Shown in pieces: positions 22,694 to 31,605 of a stretch of DNA of 64,000 bases. The translations under genes and the position numbers were made by a program. The stretch is from contig JANQNR010000004.1 of the NCBI GenBank assembly GCA_028279475.1, positions 514,393 through 578,392 of the forward strand. Direction: 5' to 3'. This stretch comes from Rickettsiales bacterium (GTDB taxonomy: Bacteria; Pseudomonadota; Alphaproteobacteria; Rickettsiales; UBA998). The notes under the pieces are model-generated. The model was given only the letters and a program-made list of their open reading frames with translations. It was not told the origin of the DNA and made no database searches. Within the stretch, counting starts at the first letter, position 1. The number at the start of each line of letters is the position of its first letter.

Positions 22694-23517
22694 TCAGCGG
22701 CTCCCTGCACACTGTCCGGCGCATATTTGGAGACGTATTTCCCCGCCACCTCGTCAGTACGTACCACCACCAATATGTCCGTGGTATTGAAATCGTGATC
22801 AAGGAAGGCACCATCCCCAACAACACCCCCCAGCCGTAAATACCCCTTGACCAGTACTGGAAGGCTGAAAAAAGCCTTTTTTTCGTTGATGTCGTCTTTT
22901 TGCATCCGATCCATTGGCACATAATACTGCTCCAGCGTGCGAGGGCATAGTGCTTCCGGTGCACGATGGAAATGATGCAGATAGCTCAGCGCCTGGCTAT
23001 GATCGTCCGGCTCAATGCCAGGGAAACTGGCACAACCGAACATGACCTCAATCCCATAATGCATCACATATTCACCAATACCACGCCAGAGCAACTGCAT
23101 CGCGACCTTAGAGCGTACATCAGGGTGGGTGCAAGAACGACCGAGTTCCATCAAGCGCTTTCCCGACGCTTTCAGCTTACCGATATCATATTCACTTTCA
23201 GAGTAGAAATGCCCGATGGCCTGCATCGACTCATCACGCAATAGTCGGTAGGTGCCGACAATGCGAGGGGCCTCACCCTCAGCATGTTCACACACCAGTA
23301 GATGGTCGCAAACGGCGTCATAGCGATCTACATCACGCTCCAGACGTTTGGCGTCGGCAGATGGCGTAGCTCCCATCCCCTTGTAAAACACATCATAACG
23401 CAAACGTTGTGCGGCAATCACCTCTTCGGCGGTCTCTGCGATTTTTACAGAATACTGCCCTTGTGAAAGCGGCTTAAACGGCGTCGGCACAAAAGCTTTG
23501 GGGATAAATTCAGTCAT
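22690..23517 (-). CDS. olsB: GNAT-type N-acyltransferase, OlsB-like
   Basis: 275 residues. Conserved family segments are AAQRLRYDVFYKGMGA, DHLLVCEH, IVGTYRLLRDESM, GHFYSESEYD, LMELGRSCTHPDVR, LLWRGIGEYV and MFGCASFPG, typical of L-ornithine N-alpha-acyltransferases and related hemolysin-like enzymes. It would transfer a 3-hydroxyacyl group from ACP to ornithine to make lyso-ornithine lipid. Coupling to the PlsC-fold gene downstream strengthens this. In several alphaproteobacteria olsB is induced by PhoB under phosphate limitation. Upstream, TGTCATAAGACGACTATCAT (23572-23591 region, minus strand) has two TATCAT/TGTCAT repeats, but their spacing is not that of a normal Pho box. Confidence 0.8.
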   Translation of the reverse strand: MTEFIPKAFVPTPFKPLSQGQYSVKIAETAEEVIAAQRLRYDVFYKGMGATPSADAKRLERDVDRYDAVCDHLLVCEHAEGEAPRIVGTYRLLRDESMQAIGHFYSESEYDIGKLKASGKRLMELGRSCTHPDVRSKVAMQLLWRGIGEYVMHYGIEVMFGCASFPGIEPDDHSQALSYLHHFHRAPEALCPRTLEQYYVPMDRMQKDDINEKKAFFSLPVLVKGYLRLGGVVGDGAFLDHDFNTTDILVVVRTDEVAGKYVSKYAPDSVQGAAE

Positions 23518-23574
23518 AAGGATGATGTAGCGGGGATACAGGAAAGTGTCAAAAGATGCATTATGATAGTCGTC

Positions 23575-23901
23575 TTATGACACATGAAATACTTCACGAA
23601 TGTAACGATAGAACAGGTACATCAATGTCAGACTAATACCAAACCCGATGATAATGGGAGCAAAGACTGGAAGGAAAAAGTTTGTCATAGTCAGTTCCGG
23701 CGTTTTCTCCCAGTGATAATAGAGCGATTCCATGTTATGCAAGACGAGCGATACATCGTCCCAGTAGGACAGCGCCTGATCGCCATAGACATTCCACAGC
23801 GAGAGGATCGACAGCGCATAGGGCGGCACAAAGAACAGCAGCATCATGATGATCGGCACCATGATGGCCCATAACGCTACTAACCATCCTGCTTCATGCA
23901 T
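23575..23901 (-). CDS. Small membrane protein, unknown function
   Basis: 108 residues with two membrane helices (about 5-33 and 74-100) and a Trp/Tyr-rich loop between them (WNVYGDQALSYWDD, YYHWEKTP). No family is recognised. It lies 57 nt upstream of the olsB-like gene on the same strand, so it may be co-transcribed with the acyltransferase pair. A repeat element precedes it. Confidence 0.6.
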   Translation of the reverse strand: MHEAGWLVALWAIMVPIIMMLLFFVPPYALSILSLWNVYGDQALSYWDDVSLVLHNMESLYYHWEKTPELTMTNFFLPVFAPIIIGFGISLTLMYLFYRYIREVFHVS

Positions 23902-23940
23902 CTAAATATAACTCCGAGCTTTATATACACCATGACCGAG

Positions 23941-24085
23941 TCTCGTCATTGCCTCGTACGCTCGGATAGGACGTCCGAGCAACACTGGCAATCCAGTGGA
24001 AGAAAATGTCTGCTGACATTTTCTGACATGTATCGTCTTCTTGACGGTACATTTATGGATTCCAGCCTTCGCTGGAATGACGAGA
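23941..24085. repeat. 145-bp palindromic element with terminal inverted repeats
   Basis: The ends are perfect 10-bp inverted repeats, TCTCGTCATT (23941-23950) and AATGACGAGA (24076-24085). Inside are four hairpins in a row: CTCGGA/TCCGAG (23961-23979), CACTGG-CAAT-CCAGTG (23983-23998), AGAAAATGTC-TGCT-GACATTTTCT (24001-24024, perfect 10-bp stem) and TTCCAGC-CTTC-GCTGGAA (24059-24076). It has no coding capacity. It looks like a miniature inverted-repeat element or a composite of dispersed palindromic units related to those at about 650 and 3117. Confidence 0.75.
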
Positions 24086-24116
24086 AAACTACTTAGTTTT
24101 GTGAGTATGTAGGCAT

Positions 24117-25640
24117 TTATTGTGCCAATGCAACCGTTTCCTGATCCGCCCCAGAGGCTTTCAAACCGGCCAGCTGTGTCTTTACCTTCTGCACATGTTG
24201 CTTGAACTGCGCTAGGCGCTTACCTGTCAGCTTGTCACCTCCGGTAAATTTCACCTTCAGAGGATTGACCTTCTTGCCATATTTATGAATTTCATAATGT
24301 AGATGCGGCCCGGTTGAACGCCCGGTTGACCCAACATAGGCAATGGTCTGCCCCTGCCGCACCTTCTTACCTTTACGGATCCCGCGGGCAATACGGTGTG
24401 CATGGGCATAGGCCGTTGTATAGGTGCCATTATGCTTGACAATCACCATATTTCCATACCCGCCTTTTCTCCCGGAAAAGGTGACAACTCCATCTCCAGC
24501 CGCATAAATCGGCGTACCCGTAGGCGCTGCGAAATCAACTCCCGTATGCATCTTGCTGTAGCCAAGAATCGGGTGCTTCCGCATACCGTAGCGTGATGAC
24601 AGGCGCGCACCGTCGATTGGTGTTTTGAGCAACTGCTTGACGATACTCTCGCCCTTCTCGTTGTAATAGGCTGGCAACCCCAGACTGTTAACATAGCGAT
24701 AATGCTTGTAGGTTTTGCCGCGCGACTTCAGCATCGCATAAAGCACATCACCAGAACCAATCACTTCACCATCCTCGGTTTTCTTCACTTCATACATGAC
24801 ATCAATAATGTCGCCGGCGCGAATGTCTCGCTGAAAGTCAATGTCATAACTGAAGTTTTTAATCGTTGCGGCAATAGCACGATCCGGCATTCCCTGTTGC
24901 GCCGCCGCCATATACAGACTGCTGTCGATTACACTGCGCGCCCGCGCAGGCTCCTTAATCAATTTTTTTTTTACTTTGGAAACCTTGTACTGCTCTTCAC
25001 CAACAGCCGTTACTTTCACGGTCTCCAGCTTGGATACGAACATATCCATGCTGTTGAGCTTCGTCGGCGTAATGCCATCTTCCACGTCACGTCCGGCATC
25101 TTTTTCCAACACCATACTCAGTGTATGCCCGGGCTTCAAACGCCTGAGATTAAATGTTTTATTGACCTGCTTAGCGAGCCGGTGCGCGGCCACATGGTCA
25201 ATTCCCTGTCGCTGCAACACTTCAATCAGCGTATCACCGGAAGCAATCGTGACCTCGACCTCGCGTGGCCAGGTGATTTGCTGAACACCAGCAACTGGCG
25301 ATTGATCGCCAACGGATGCACCGGCAAAGAGCGGTGCTAATGCCTCTTCTTTATCATCGCGGTCATTCGCGGCTTGTTGCACACTTGCTTCAGTAGCCCC
25401 CTCTTCCGCCTGCCGCCCGGTTCCCTGCGCCTGCTGCACATGCTCCAGCGATTCCTGCTGTGCGGATGCCACCTGCTGCTGCGGGGCATCTTCACCGCCC
25501 CCAAACACATACATCAGTCCCAATCCACATAGCAGACCAGCGGCAAACCATACGCCGCGAATCTTTCCAAGCTTGCCGGAAAGCTGATCCTCACGATGCC
25601 GAGAGGCATAAGGAGTAGCATAAAACGACATTAAATGCAT
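24117..25640 (-). CDS. M23-family peptidoglycan endopeptidase (LytM/MepM type)
   Basis: 507 residues. A basic N terminus is followed by one membrane anchor (about 30-48), a Gln/Glu/Ala-rich spacer (about 50-105), a LysM-like region (VTIASGDTLIEVLQRQG...LKPGHTLSMVL, about 128-180), and a C-terminal M23 domain (about 340-460). Zinc and catalytic motifs are HTGVD (about 365-369), AYAHAH (about 413) and HLHYE (about 446). Such enzymes cut peptide cross-links in periplasmic peptidoglycan for growth or division. It is monocistronic, divergent from rpsL. Confidence 0.93.
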   Translation of the reverse strand: MHLMSFYATPYASRHREDQLSGKLGKIRGVWFAAGLLCGLGLMYVFGGGEDAPQQQVASAQQESLEHVQQAQGTGRQAEEGATEASVQQAANDRDDKEEALAPLFAGASVGDQSPVAGVQQITWPREVEVTIASGDTLIEVLQRQGIDHVAAHRLAKQVNKTFNLRRLKPGHTLSMVLEKDAGRDVEDGITPTKLNSMDMFVSKLETVKVTAVGEEQYKVSKVKKKLIKEPARARSVIDSSLYMAAAQQGMPDRAIAATIKNFSYDIDFQRDIRAGDIIDVMYEVKKTEDGEVIGSGDVLYAMLKSRGKTYKHYRYVNSLGLPAYYNEKGESIVKQLLKTPIDGARLSSRYGMRKHPILGYSKMHTGVDFAAPTGTPIYAAGDGVVTFSGRKGGYGNMVIVKHNGTYTTAYAHAHRIARGIRKGKKVRQGQTIAYVGSTGRSTGPHLHYEIHKYGKKVNPLKVKFTGGDKLTGKRLAQFKQHVQKVKTQLAGLKASGADQETVALAQ

Positions 25641-25761
25641 GGGCGCTCTTGTCTCCTAATAGAGTTAGATGGTTACGATTTTATGAGCCTAACCATAGTA
25701 TGCGGATTGTGGCAAGTAAAATACGCGCCCATCGCTCCACAGAACAACAATGTTTTTTGAC

Positions 25762-25790
25762 TTGACGCGATGAGGGCATCTCTCTATGTT
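25762..25790 (+). promoter_or_regulatory. Promoter of rpsL-rpsG
   Basis: TTGACG (25762-25767), 17-bp spacer, TATGTT (25785-25790), about 38 nt before the rpsL ATG. It is well placed to drive the rpsL operon, which has lost its usual position downstream of rpoC. Confidence 0.6.
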
Positions 25791-25827
25791 GCTGCCTCTG
25801 ATTTAAGCAACGAACCATAGGGTCATC

Positions 25828-26199
25828 ATGCCTACGATTAATCAATTGGTACGCAAGCCGCGTACTGCCGTTAAGAAGCGTAATAAAGTGCCGGCGATGG
25901 AAGCCTGCCCGCAAAAGCGTGGCGTGTGTACGCGTGTTTACACGACAACACCGAAAAAGCCGAACTCCGCACTGCGTAAGGTGGCGCGTATTCGCCTGAC
26001 CAACGGGTTTGAGGTCACCGGCTATATTCCGGGTGAGGGTCACAACCTTCAAGAACACTCAGTAGTGATGATTCGTGGCGGCCGTGTAAAGGATTTGCCG
26101 GGTGTACGCTATCACATTATTCGTGGTACGCTGGATACGCAGGGTGTGAAAGATCGTAAGCAGAATCGTTCGAAATACGGCGCGAAGCGTCCGAAGTAA
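25828..26199 (+). CDS. rpsL: 30S ribosomal protein S12
   Basis: 123 residues. It sits at the decoding centre. The loops TTPKKPNSA (about 41-49) and [12 protein letters not shown] (about 85-96) are wild type at the lysines whose mutation gives streptomycin resistance or dependence. It is followed after 13 nt by rpsG. It has a promoter of its own at 25762. Confidence 0.99.
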   Translation: MPTINQLVRKPRTAVKKRNKVPAMEACPQKRGVCTRVYTTTPKKPNSALRKVARIRLTNGFEVTGYIPGEGHNLQEHSVVMIRGGRVKDLPGVRYHIIRGTLDTQGVKDRKQNRSKYGAKRPK

Positions 26200-26212
26200 G
26201 AGGTAAAGAACA

Positions 26213-26683
26213 ATGTCCAGACGTCACAGAGCAGAAAAACGCGAAGTCTTCCCCGATGCCAAATATGGCAGTATCTTCGTGACCAAATTTATCAACGGCC
26301 TGATGCTTCAGGGCAAAAAGTCCGTCGCCGAGCGCATCGTCTATGGTGCCTTTGACATCATGAAAGAAAAAGCTAACCGCGAGCCGGTGGAAGTGTTTGA
26401 AGAAGCCATGGACAATATCATGCCGATGGTGGAAGTCCGCTCCCGTCGTGTCGGTGGTGCAACCTATCAGGTACCAATGGAAGTGCGCCCGGAACGCCGC
26501 CGCGCCCTCGCCATTCGCTGGGCGATTGCTGCGTCGCGTGCCCGCTCCGAGCGCACCATGCGCCAGCGCGTGGCGATGGAACTGTTGGACGCGTACAACA
26601 AGCGCGGCAATGCCGTGAAGAAACGCGAAGACACCCACAAAATGGCCGATGCCAATAAGGCGTTCAGCCACTTTAGATGGTAG
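26213..26683 (+). CDS. rpsG: 30S ribosomal protein S7
   Basis: 156 residues, full length, with the basic N terminus [35 protein letters not shown] (about 80-103) and the C-terminal region with [15 protein letters not shown]. It nucleates 30S head assembly on 16S rRNA and in E. coli represses the str operon mRNA. Downstream, where fusA is expected, two unknown genes intervene. Confidence 0.99.
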   Translation: MSRRHRAEKREVFPDAKYGSIFVTKFINGLMLQGKKSVAERIVYGAFDIMKEKANREPVEVFEEAMDNIMPMVEVRSRRVGGATYQVPMEVRPERRRALAIRWAIAASRARSERTMRQRVAMELLDAYNKRGNAVKKREDTHKMADANKAFSHFRW

Positions 26684-26692
26684 GTTCAATTT

Positions 26693-27169
26693 ATGCTTCT
26701 GCTTAATAAACAAATAGTTGCAGAAGATCTGCCAAAAATTCAAGGAGCTGAAGAGCAAGTTTTTGCTCTTGCTGAAACGCTTAAATCCATCTCTGAAACC
26801 GTGCATGAGCATCCTGCGATTGCACCTATGCTTTCGTTCATTCAAGGTGAATTAGACTCTGTTAAAGAGACATTGTCTATCAACTACCCTAATAGTGGTC
26901 AGTGGGAATGGGATACGGTCGAGTCAACTATGGTTGTTCAGACTCTCATGCCAGCCGTGATCCAATTGCTAGATTTGAACGGCCATCACAAAGGCGCCCA
27001 AACATTGCAGGATGCTTTCGATACCCTGCAACAAAAAATGGGCAAGGAAACCGCATCCTATTTGACAGAGGGCACTCCCGGCACCACCCTCCAACCTTCA
27101 ACGGCACAGTCCAGTCAGCGCCAACCTGTACAAAAAAACCCTCCACCCGACGAACTGCCAAATTTTTAG
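26693..27169 (+). CDS. Hypothetical protein inserted between rpsG and fusA
   Basis: 158 residues from ATG at 26693, only 9 nt after the rpsG stop, so it is likely co-transcribed with and perhaps coupled to rpsG. It is predicted largely helical and acidic (about 10-115), with a Thr/Gln/Pro-rich tail (about 120-158) and no signal peptide or membrane segment. No known family. The Shine-Dalgarno match is poor. Its base composition is visibly more AT-rich than the flanking ribosomal genes, consistent with later insertion. Confidence 0.6.
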   Translation: MLLLNKQIVAEDLPKIQGAEEQVFALAETLKSISETVHEHPAIAPMLSFIQGELDSVKETLSINYPNSGQWEWDTVESTMVVQTLMPAVIQLLDLNGHHKGAQTLQDAFDTLQQKMGKETASYLTEGTPGTTLQPSTAQSSQRQPVQKNPPPDELPNF

Positions 27170-27264
27170 CGGCCTGCGTTTAATTGTTTTCAACGCTGGC
27201 ATTTTTCCGGCATTCTCATCTAAGCGTCCACTCACCTAATTATATACAATAAAGCGAGATCATT

Positions 27265-27807
27265 GTGCCACAAGGCCATCAAGAGAGATATACAAAAGAG
27301 CAGTTTGCCTGCCTAAGCGCCATACAAGAACAATGTGAATACGCCGCTGTTCAGCTCTCTCTTAGTATATTACCAGAAACTGAGAATTTATCCACCGATA
27401 CAGCAAATAGTAATAATAATTATATAAAGATTGTGGCTGCATTTACCAGTGCAGCAACTAAATTGTCGTACGCGATGCAAATTTGTTATTCCAAAGAGCT
27501 GAAGGGTTCTATGTTTCAGAACACTATGCAACAAGCCATGGAAATTGTTAACGGCACTGTTTTAGACACAATGCGGGAGGCAAACCAAACAAGCGAAGCC
27601 TATGAGCTAGAAGGGCTTGCTATAGCCTATAATAATTTGCAACAATCACTTGCAACCGAGGAAGAAGAACCAAAATATTTTATTATCAATAAATCGGAAA
27701 AAGAAAGACCTCAATACAAAGTGACAACAACGCCAGAATCACGACAAAGGTTGAGTACAGTGCAGACCGTTACCGCTGATACCAAACAAACTGAGATAAT
27801 ACTTTAG
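27265..27807 (+). CDS. Hypothetical protein inserted between rpsG and fusA
   Basis: 180 residues from GTG at 27265 (AAAGCGAG lies about 9 nt upstream). It is mostly helical (about 10-128), with Asn-rich SNNNNY near residue 50 and a polar Glu/Thr/Gln-rich C terminus. Like its neighbour it has no signal peptide, membrane helix or recognisable motif, and its codon use is AT-rich. The two proteins share general helical, polar-tail character but no clear alignment by eye. Confidence 0.55.
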   Translation: MPQGHQERYTKEQFACLSAIQEQCEYAAVQLSLSILPETENLSTDTANSNNNYIKIVAAFTSAATKLSYAMQICYSKELKGSMFQNTMQQAMEIVNGTVLDTMREANQTSEAYELEGLAIAYNNLQQSLATEEEEPKYFIINKSEKERPQYKVTTTPESRQRLSTVQTVTADTKQTEIIL

Positions 27808-27974
27808 CACACCACATACCGTTGGCTGTAGTATCTACGCTACATGCACTAAAGTAAGGGAGATTTCAGCATATATAGGCCGCGTGAATCCAACACATCC
27901 CGTTAGGCATTAGCGTACAGGAAAGAGGAAAACACTATATGCAGGCATAGCGATACAAAAGACCACATCCACTC

Positions 27975-28003
27975 TTGAAAAACCATGCCAAATGGCTTAA
28001 AAG
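27975..28003 (+). promoter_or_regulatory. Promoter of fusA
   Basis: TTGAAA (27975-27980), 17-bp spacer, TAAAAG (27998-28003), 43 nt before the fusA ATG. The rest of the 238-nt spacer (27808-28045) shows no gene. It would allow fusA expression independent of the two inserted genes. Confidence 0.5.
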
Positions 28004-28045
28004 ATATGGCACTTTAACATTACAGACGAAGAAAGAGACGAAACC

Positions 28046-30139
28046 ATGGCACGGCAAACTAAACTGGAACATTACCGCAATATCGGAATTATGGCGCATA
28101 TTGACGCCGGGAAGACCACGACAACCGAGCGGATTCTTTATTATACCGGACGCTCACACAAGATCGGTGAAGTACATGAAGGCGCGGCTACCATGGACTG
28201 GATGGAGCAGGAGCAAGAGCGCGGGATTACCATTACCTCCGCGGCGACGACCTGTTTCTGGCCAGGACGTGATGACACTAAATACCGGATCAACATCATT
28301 GATACGCCGGGTCACGTGGACTTCACCATTGAGGTAGAGCGTTCCCTGCGTGTACTCGACGGTGCGGTTGCCGTGTTTGATTCTGTAGCGGGCGTTGAGC
28401 CACAAACCGAAACCGTATGGCGTCAGGCCGATAAATACGCCGTACCGCGTATGTGTTTCGTCAATAAAATGGATCGTATTGGTGCCGATTTCTATCGCTG
28501 CGTTGATATGATGGTGGATCGACTCGGCACCACGCCGTTGGTGCTGCAACTACCGGTCGGCGCAGAAGATGAATTCGCCGGTGTGGTTGACCTCATTACC
28601 ATGAAGGCGATTCTCTGGAAGGACGAGAAGCTTGGCGCAGAATGGGAAGAGAAAGAGATTCCTGCCGATCTTCAGGATAAAGCCAATGAATACCGCGAGA
28701 AACTGATCGAAACGGCCGTAGAAGCGGATGACGACCTCATGGAGAAATATCTGGAAGGTGAAGAACCGACAGAAGATCAGCTCCGTGCTTGTATCCGTAA
28801 GGGCACCATTGGCCTGAACTTTGTGCCAGTGCTTTGCGGTTCGGCATTTAAAAACAAGGGTGTACAACCGATGCTGGATGCGGTGATTGACTTCCTGCCG
28901 GCGCCGGTCGATGTACCTGCGATTAAAGGGGTCAAGGCCGATGACGAAACTGTAGAAATCACTCGCAAAAGCTCGGATGACGAGCCATTCGCCGGGCTGG
29001 CATTCAAGATCATGAACGACCCATTCGTAGGATCGTTGACGTTCGTGCGTATTTATTCTGGAACGCTAGAGGCTGGTAGCTATGCCATCAATACCGTCAA
29101 AGGCAAAAAAGAGCGTATTGGCCGGATGCTGCTGATGCATTCCAACAGCCGCGAAGATATTAAAGAAGCCTATGCCGGTGACATCGTTGCCATTGCCGGA
29201 CTGAAAGACACCACCACTGGGGACACGCTCTGTGTCGAAAACTCTCAGGTGATTTTGGAGCGTATGGAATTCCCTGAGCCGGTGATTGAAGTAGCGGTAG
29301 AGCCAAAAACCAAAGGCGATCAGGAGAAAATGGGGATGGCGATTGCCCGTCTGGTGGCGGAAGACCCATCACTGCAAGTCATGACCGATCAGGAAACCGG
29401 CCAAACCATTCTGAAAGGAATGGGCGAGTTGCATCTGGAGATCATCGTCGATCGCCTGAAGCGCGAATTTAAGGTTGAAGCGAATATCGGTGCGCCGCAA
29501 GTGGCCTATCGTGAGACCATCAGCCAGTCGTATACGGTGGATTACACGCACAAGAAGCAGTCCGGTGGTGCCGGTCAGTTTGCTCGTGTGATTATTGAGC
29601 TCTCTCCGCAGGAGCCGGGCGAAGGGTTTGAGTTCAGCAACACCGTCGTCGGCGGTAACGTCCCACGTGAATATATTCCGGGTGTTCAGAAAGGACTGGA
29701 AAGTGCGATGGATAATGGCGTCATCGCCGGATTCCCGACCATCGACTTTAAAGCGGTACTGAAAGACGGTGCCTATCACGATGTGGATTCCAGCGTGATG
29801 GCATTTGAAATCGCCGCCCGCGCCGCCTTCCGTGAAGGCATCAAGCAGGCGGGTCCGAAGCTGCTGGAACCGGTGATGAAAGTCGAAGTCGTGACGCCGG
29901 AAGATTATATGGGTGACGTGATCGGTGATCTCTCTTCCCGCCGTGGTCAGGTCGAAGGTATGGATCAACGCGGCAATGCCCGCGTGGTGAATGCCATGGT
30001 ACCGCTGGCCAATATGTTCGGCTATGTGAATGCACTGCGCTCCCTGTCACAAGGCCGGGCACAATACAGCATGGTGTTCGATCACTATGAGGAAGTACCG
30101 ACCAACGTCGCCGATGAGATCAAAGCGAAAGTTGCGTAA
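28046..30139 (+). CDS. fusA: Elongation factor G
   Basis: 697 residues, standard length. This GTPase drives ribosomal translocation and recycling. GTP-binding motifs are [19 protein letters not shown] (about 17-35), switch [10 protein letters not shown] (about 88-95) and NKMDRIG (about 142-148). Domains II-V follow, including the domain IV region GGAGQFARV. An intrinsic terminator at 30160 and then tRNA-Trp follow. tuf, normally next, is 33 kb away on the other strand. Confidence 0.99.
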   Translation: MARQTKLEHYRNIGIMAHIDAGKTTTTERILYYTGRSHKIGEVHEGAATMDWMEQEQERGITITSAATTCFWPGRDDTKYRINIIDTPGHVDFTIEVERSLRVLDGAVAVFDSVAGVEPQTETVWRQADKYAVPRMCFVNKMDRIGADFYRCVDMMVDRLGTTPLVLQLPVGAEDEFAGVVDLITMKAILWKDEKLGAEWEEKEIPADLQDKANEYREKLIETAVEADDDLMEKYLEGEEPTEDQLRACIRKGTIGLNFVPVLCGSAFKNKGVQPMLDAVIDFLPAPVDVPAIKGVKADDETVEITRKSSDDEPFAGLAFKIMNDPFVGSLTFVRIYSGTLEAGSYAINTVKGKKERIGRMLLMHSNSREDIKEAYAGDIVAIAGLKDTTTGDTLCVENSQVILERMEFPEPVIEVAVEPKTKGDQEKMGMAIARLVAEDPSLQVMTDQETGQTILKGMGELHLEIIVDRLKREFKVEANIGAPQVAYRETISQSYTVDYTHKKQSGGAGQFARVIIELSPQEPGEGFEFSNTVVGGNVPREYIPGVQKGLESAMDNGVIAGFPTIDFKAVLKDGAYHDVDSSVMAFEIAARAAFREGIKQAGPKLLEPVMKVEVVTPEDYMGDVIGDLSSRRGQVEGMDQRGNARVVNAMVPLANMFGYVNALRSLSQGRAQYSMVFDHYEEVPTNVADEIKAKVA

Positions 30140-30159
30140 CCGCAAATGATACCGTATAA

Positions 30160-30194
30160 GGCGGTCAGGTCATATGACGCTGGCCGCTTTTTTT
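30160..30194 (+). terminator. Intrinsic terminator after fusA
   Basis: GGCGGTCAG-GTCATATGAC-GCTGGCCGC forms a stem with inner symmetry, followed by seven T. It lies about 20 nt after the fusA stop and directly before tRNA-Trp. Confidence 0.75.
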
Positions 30195-30199
30195 CATAC

Positions 30200-30275
30200 A
30201 GGGGTGTAGCTCAGTTGGTAGAGCGACGGTCTCCAAAACCGTAGGTCGCGGGTTCGAATCCTGTCGCCCCTGCCA
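30200..30275 (+). tRNA. tRNA-Trp (anticodon CCA)
   Basis: 76 nt. Acceptor stem AGGGGTG/CGCCCCT, D arm GCTC..GAGC, anticodon stem ACGGT/ACCGT with loop CTCCAAA (anticodon CCA), T arm GCGGGTTCGAATCCTGT, encoded 3' CCA after discriminator G. In many relatives this gene sits upstream of secE; here it follows fusA. Confidence 0.97.
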
Positions 30276-30352
30276 TTCAACTGTCATAAAATCTTCATTG
30301 CACCAATAGTAGAAATCCAGTAATTCTAGGCTCATGTATCTTTGTTTAGATC

Positions 30353-30568
30353 ATGACACAAGAGCAAGATCCATTTTTCGGTTGTATGAACTGGCAGCTT
30401 CGAGAGGCGCTTGACTACGCGCGCCAAAGACCGCCAGGCCATATTAACAATATGAGCACTGGCCATAACTTTCTCCAAGAAGAGACGCTGAGACGGTGTG
30501 GCAAAGCCACATATGCCGAGTGTATCATAATCTTGGAGCAGGAACTGACTCGCTGTCAGAACCAATAG
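30353..30568 (+). CDS. Small hypothetical protein
   Basis: 71 residues from ATG at 30353. It is soluble, with Cys at residues 11, 49, 57 and 68 and a helical look (NWQLREALDYARQR, YAECIIILEQELTRC). No family is recognised. A good intrinsic terminator 23 nt downstream supports a real transcription unit. It could also be a remnant; confidence is moderate. Confidence 0.45.
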   Translation: MTQEQDPFFGCMNWQLREALDYARQRPPGHINNMSTGHNFLQEETLRRCGKATYAECIIILEQELTRCQNQ

Positions 30569-30590
30569 CTAGAAGAAGAACTCCACTCGA

Positions 30591-30619
30591 ATCCTGTCAT
30601 CGTGATAGGATTTTTTTTT
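30591..30619 (+). terminator. Intrinsic terminator after the 30353 gene
   Basis: ATCCTGTCA-TCG-TGATAGGAT followed by a T9 run. It lies between the small gene and panC. Confidence 0.8.
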
Positions 30620-30679
30620 GGATCACACATATTAGAAGAAATACAAGATTTTCTATTCTTTATCCATTATCTTCCCTCC

Positions 30680-31519
30680 ATGCACATCACTCACAGCATT
30701 GAAGAAACACGCGCACGGCTGGCTGAGCTTAGTGGCACTATCGCATTCGTCCCTACCATGGGCGCGCTCCATGCCGGGCATAGGGCACTAGTAGAAGCGG
30801 CAAAACAACAGGCCGATCATGTCGTCGCCAGCCTGTTCATCAATCCAAAACAATTTGGCGCGAATGAGGATTTATCCCGCTACCCTCGCACCTTCGATCA
30901 GGACGTCACCCTATTAAAAGAGGCTGGCGTCACGCTACTCTTCGCTCCATCCGAAGCTGAACTGTACCCGAAAGGATTTGTAACCAGCGTAACAGTGCAT
31001 GCCATGGGAGACATCCTCTGCGGTGCTCATCGCCCCGGTCATTTTGATGGCGTCACCACGGTCGTCGCCCTGCTCTTCTCCATTATCCGCCCGCATGTCG
31101 CCGTCTTCGGAGAAAAAGACTACCAACAGCTGGCGATCATCCGCCGTATGAATCAGGACTTGCATCTGGTCGATCGCATCATCGGCGTTCCTACCGTTCG
31201 TGAAATTGACGGGCTGGCACTTTCCTCACGCAATCGCTACCTCACTGGAGAGGAACGCGGCATCGCTCCCCTACTCCACCAGACACTCTGCGACCTGAAT
31301 GTTGCATTGCAACAAAATCCAGGCACATCTATTAACGAGCTAACCGCTCAAGCCACCAGGCACCTGCTCACTAGCGGGTTTTCCGACGTGCAATATCTGG
31401 AAATGCGTAATGCGGACACACTCGCATTAACATCGTCTCCTAAGAATGCTCGGCTGTTTGCCGCCGCCATTTTGGGTAACACACGACTCATCGACAATAT
31501 TCCTACAGATGTTTCATGA
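30680..31519 (+). CDS. panC: Pantoate-beta-alanine ligase
   Basis: 279 residues from ATG at 30680, the start matching the family (the frame extends upstream to 30602 without similarity). It joins pantoate and beta-alanine with ATP to give pantothenate, the coenzyme A precursor. Visible motifs are PTMGALHAGH (about 25-34, HxGH nucleotide binding), FINPKQFGANEDL, GEKDYQQL (about 145-152) and SSRN (about 182-185). panB and panD are not adjacent. A link to the downstream acyl-CoA genes (phaAB) is possible but unproven. Confidence 0.97.
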   Translation: MHITHSIEETRARLAELSGTIAFVPTMGALHAGHRALVEAAKQQADHVVASLFINPKQFGANEDLSRYPRTFDQDVTLLKEAGVTLLFAPSEAELYPKGFVTSVTVHAMGDILCGAHRPGHFDGVTTVVALLFSIIRPHVAVFGEKDYQQLAIIRRMNQDLHLVDRIIGVPTVREIDGLALSSRNRYLTGEERGIAPLLHQTLCDLNVALQQNPGTSINELTAQATRHLLTSGFSDVQYLEMRNADTLALTSSPKNARLFAAAILGNTRLIDNIPTDVS

Positions 31520-31555
31520 AAAATAAGCCCCCTATGCTGGACATCATCCCGTAAA

Positions 31556-31588
31556 CGCTCTACACCCTAAAACGTAAATAATAGAGCG
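31556..31588 (+). promoter_or_regulatory. Inverted repeat before phaA
   Basis: CGCTCTA (31556-31562) and TAGAGCG (31582-31588) flank a 19-nt AT-rich loop just upstream of the phaA Shine-Dalgarno CAGGAGAG. It could be an operator or leader stem; no clear promoter is visible nearby. Confidence 0.4.
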
Positions 31589-31605
31589 TACCAGGAGAGC
31601 ATTTT

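Noticed and set aside
23530..23600. Pho box upstream of the olsB-like gene
   Set aside because: Two TGTCAT/TATCAT repeats are visible, but they are spaced 14 bp instead of 11, and the site overlaps the end of the preceding gene. Not strong enough to list.
27975..28337. 120-codon plus-strand frame overlapping the fusA start
   Set aside because: It overlaps the N-terminal GTPase coding part of fusA in another frame; the region before fusA fits a promoter.
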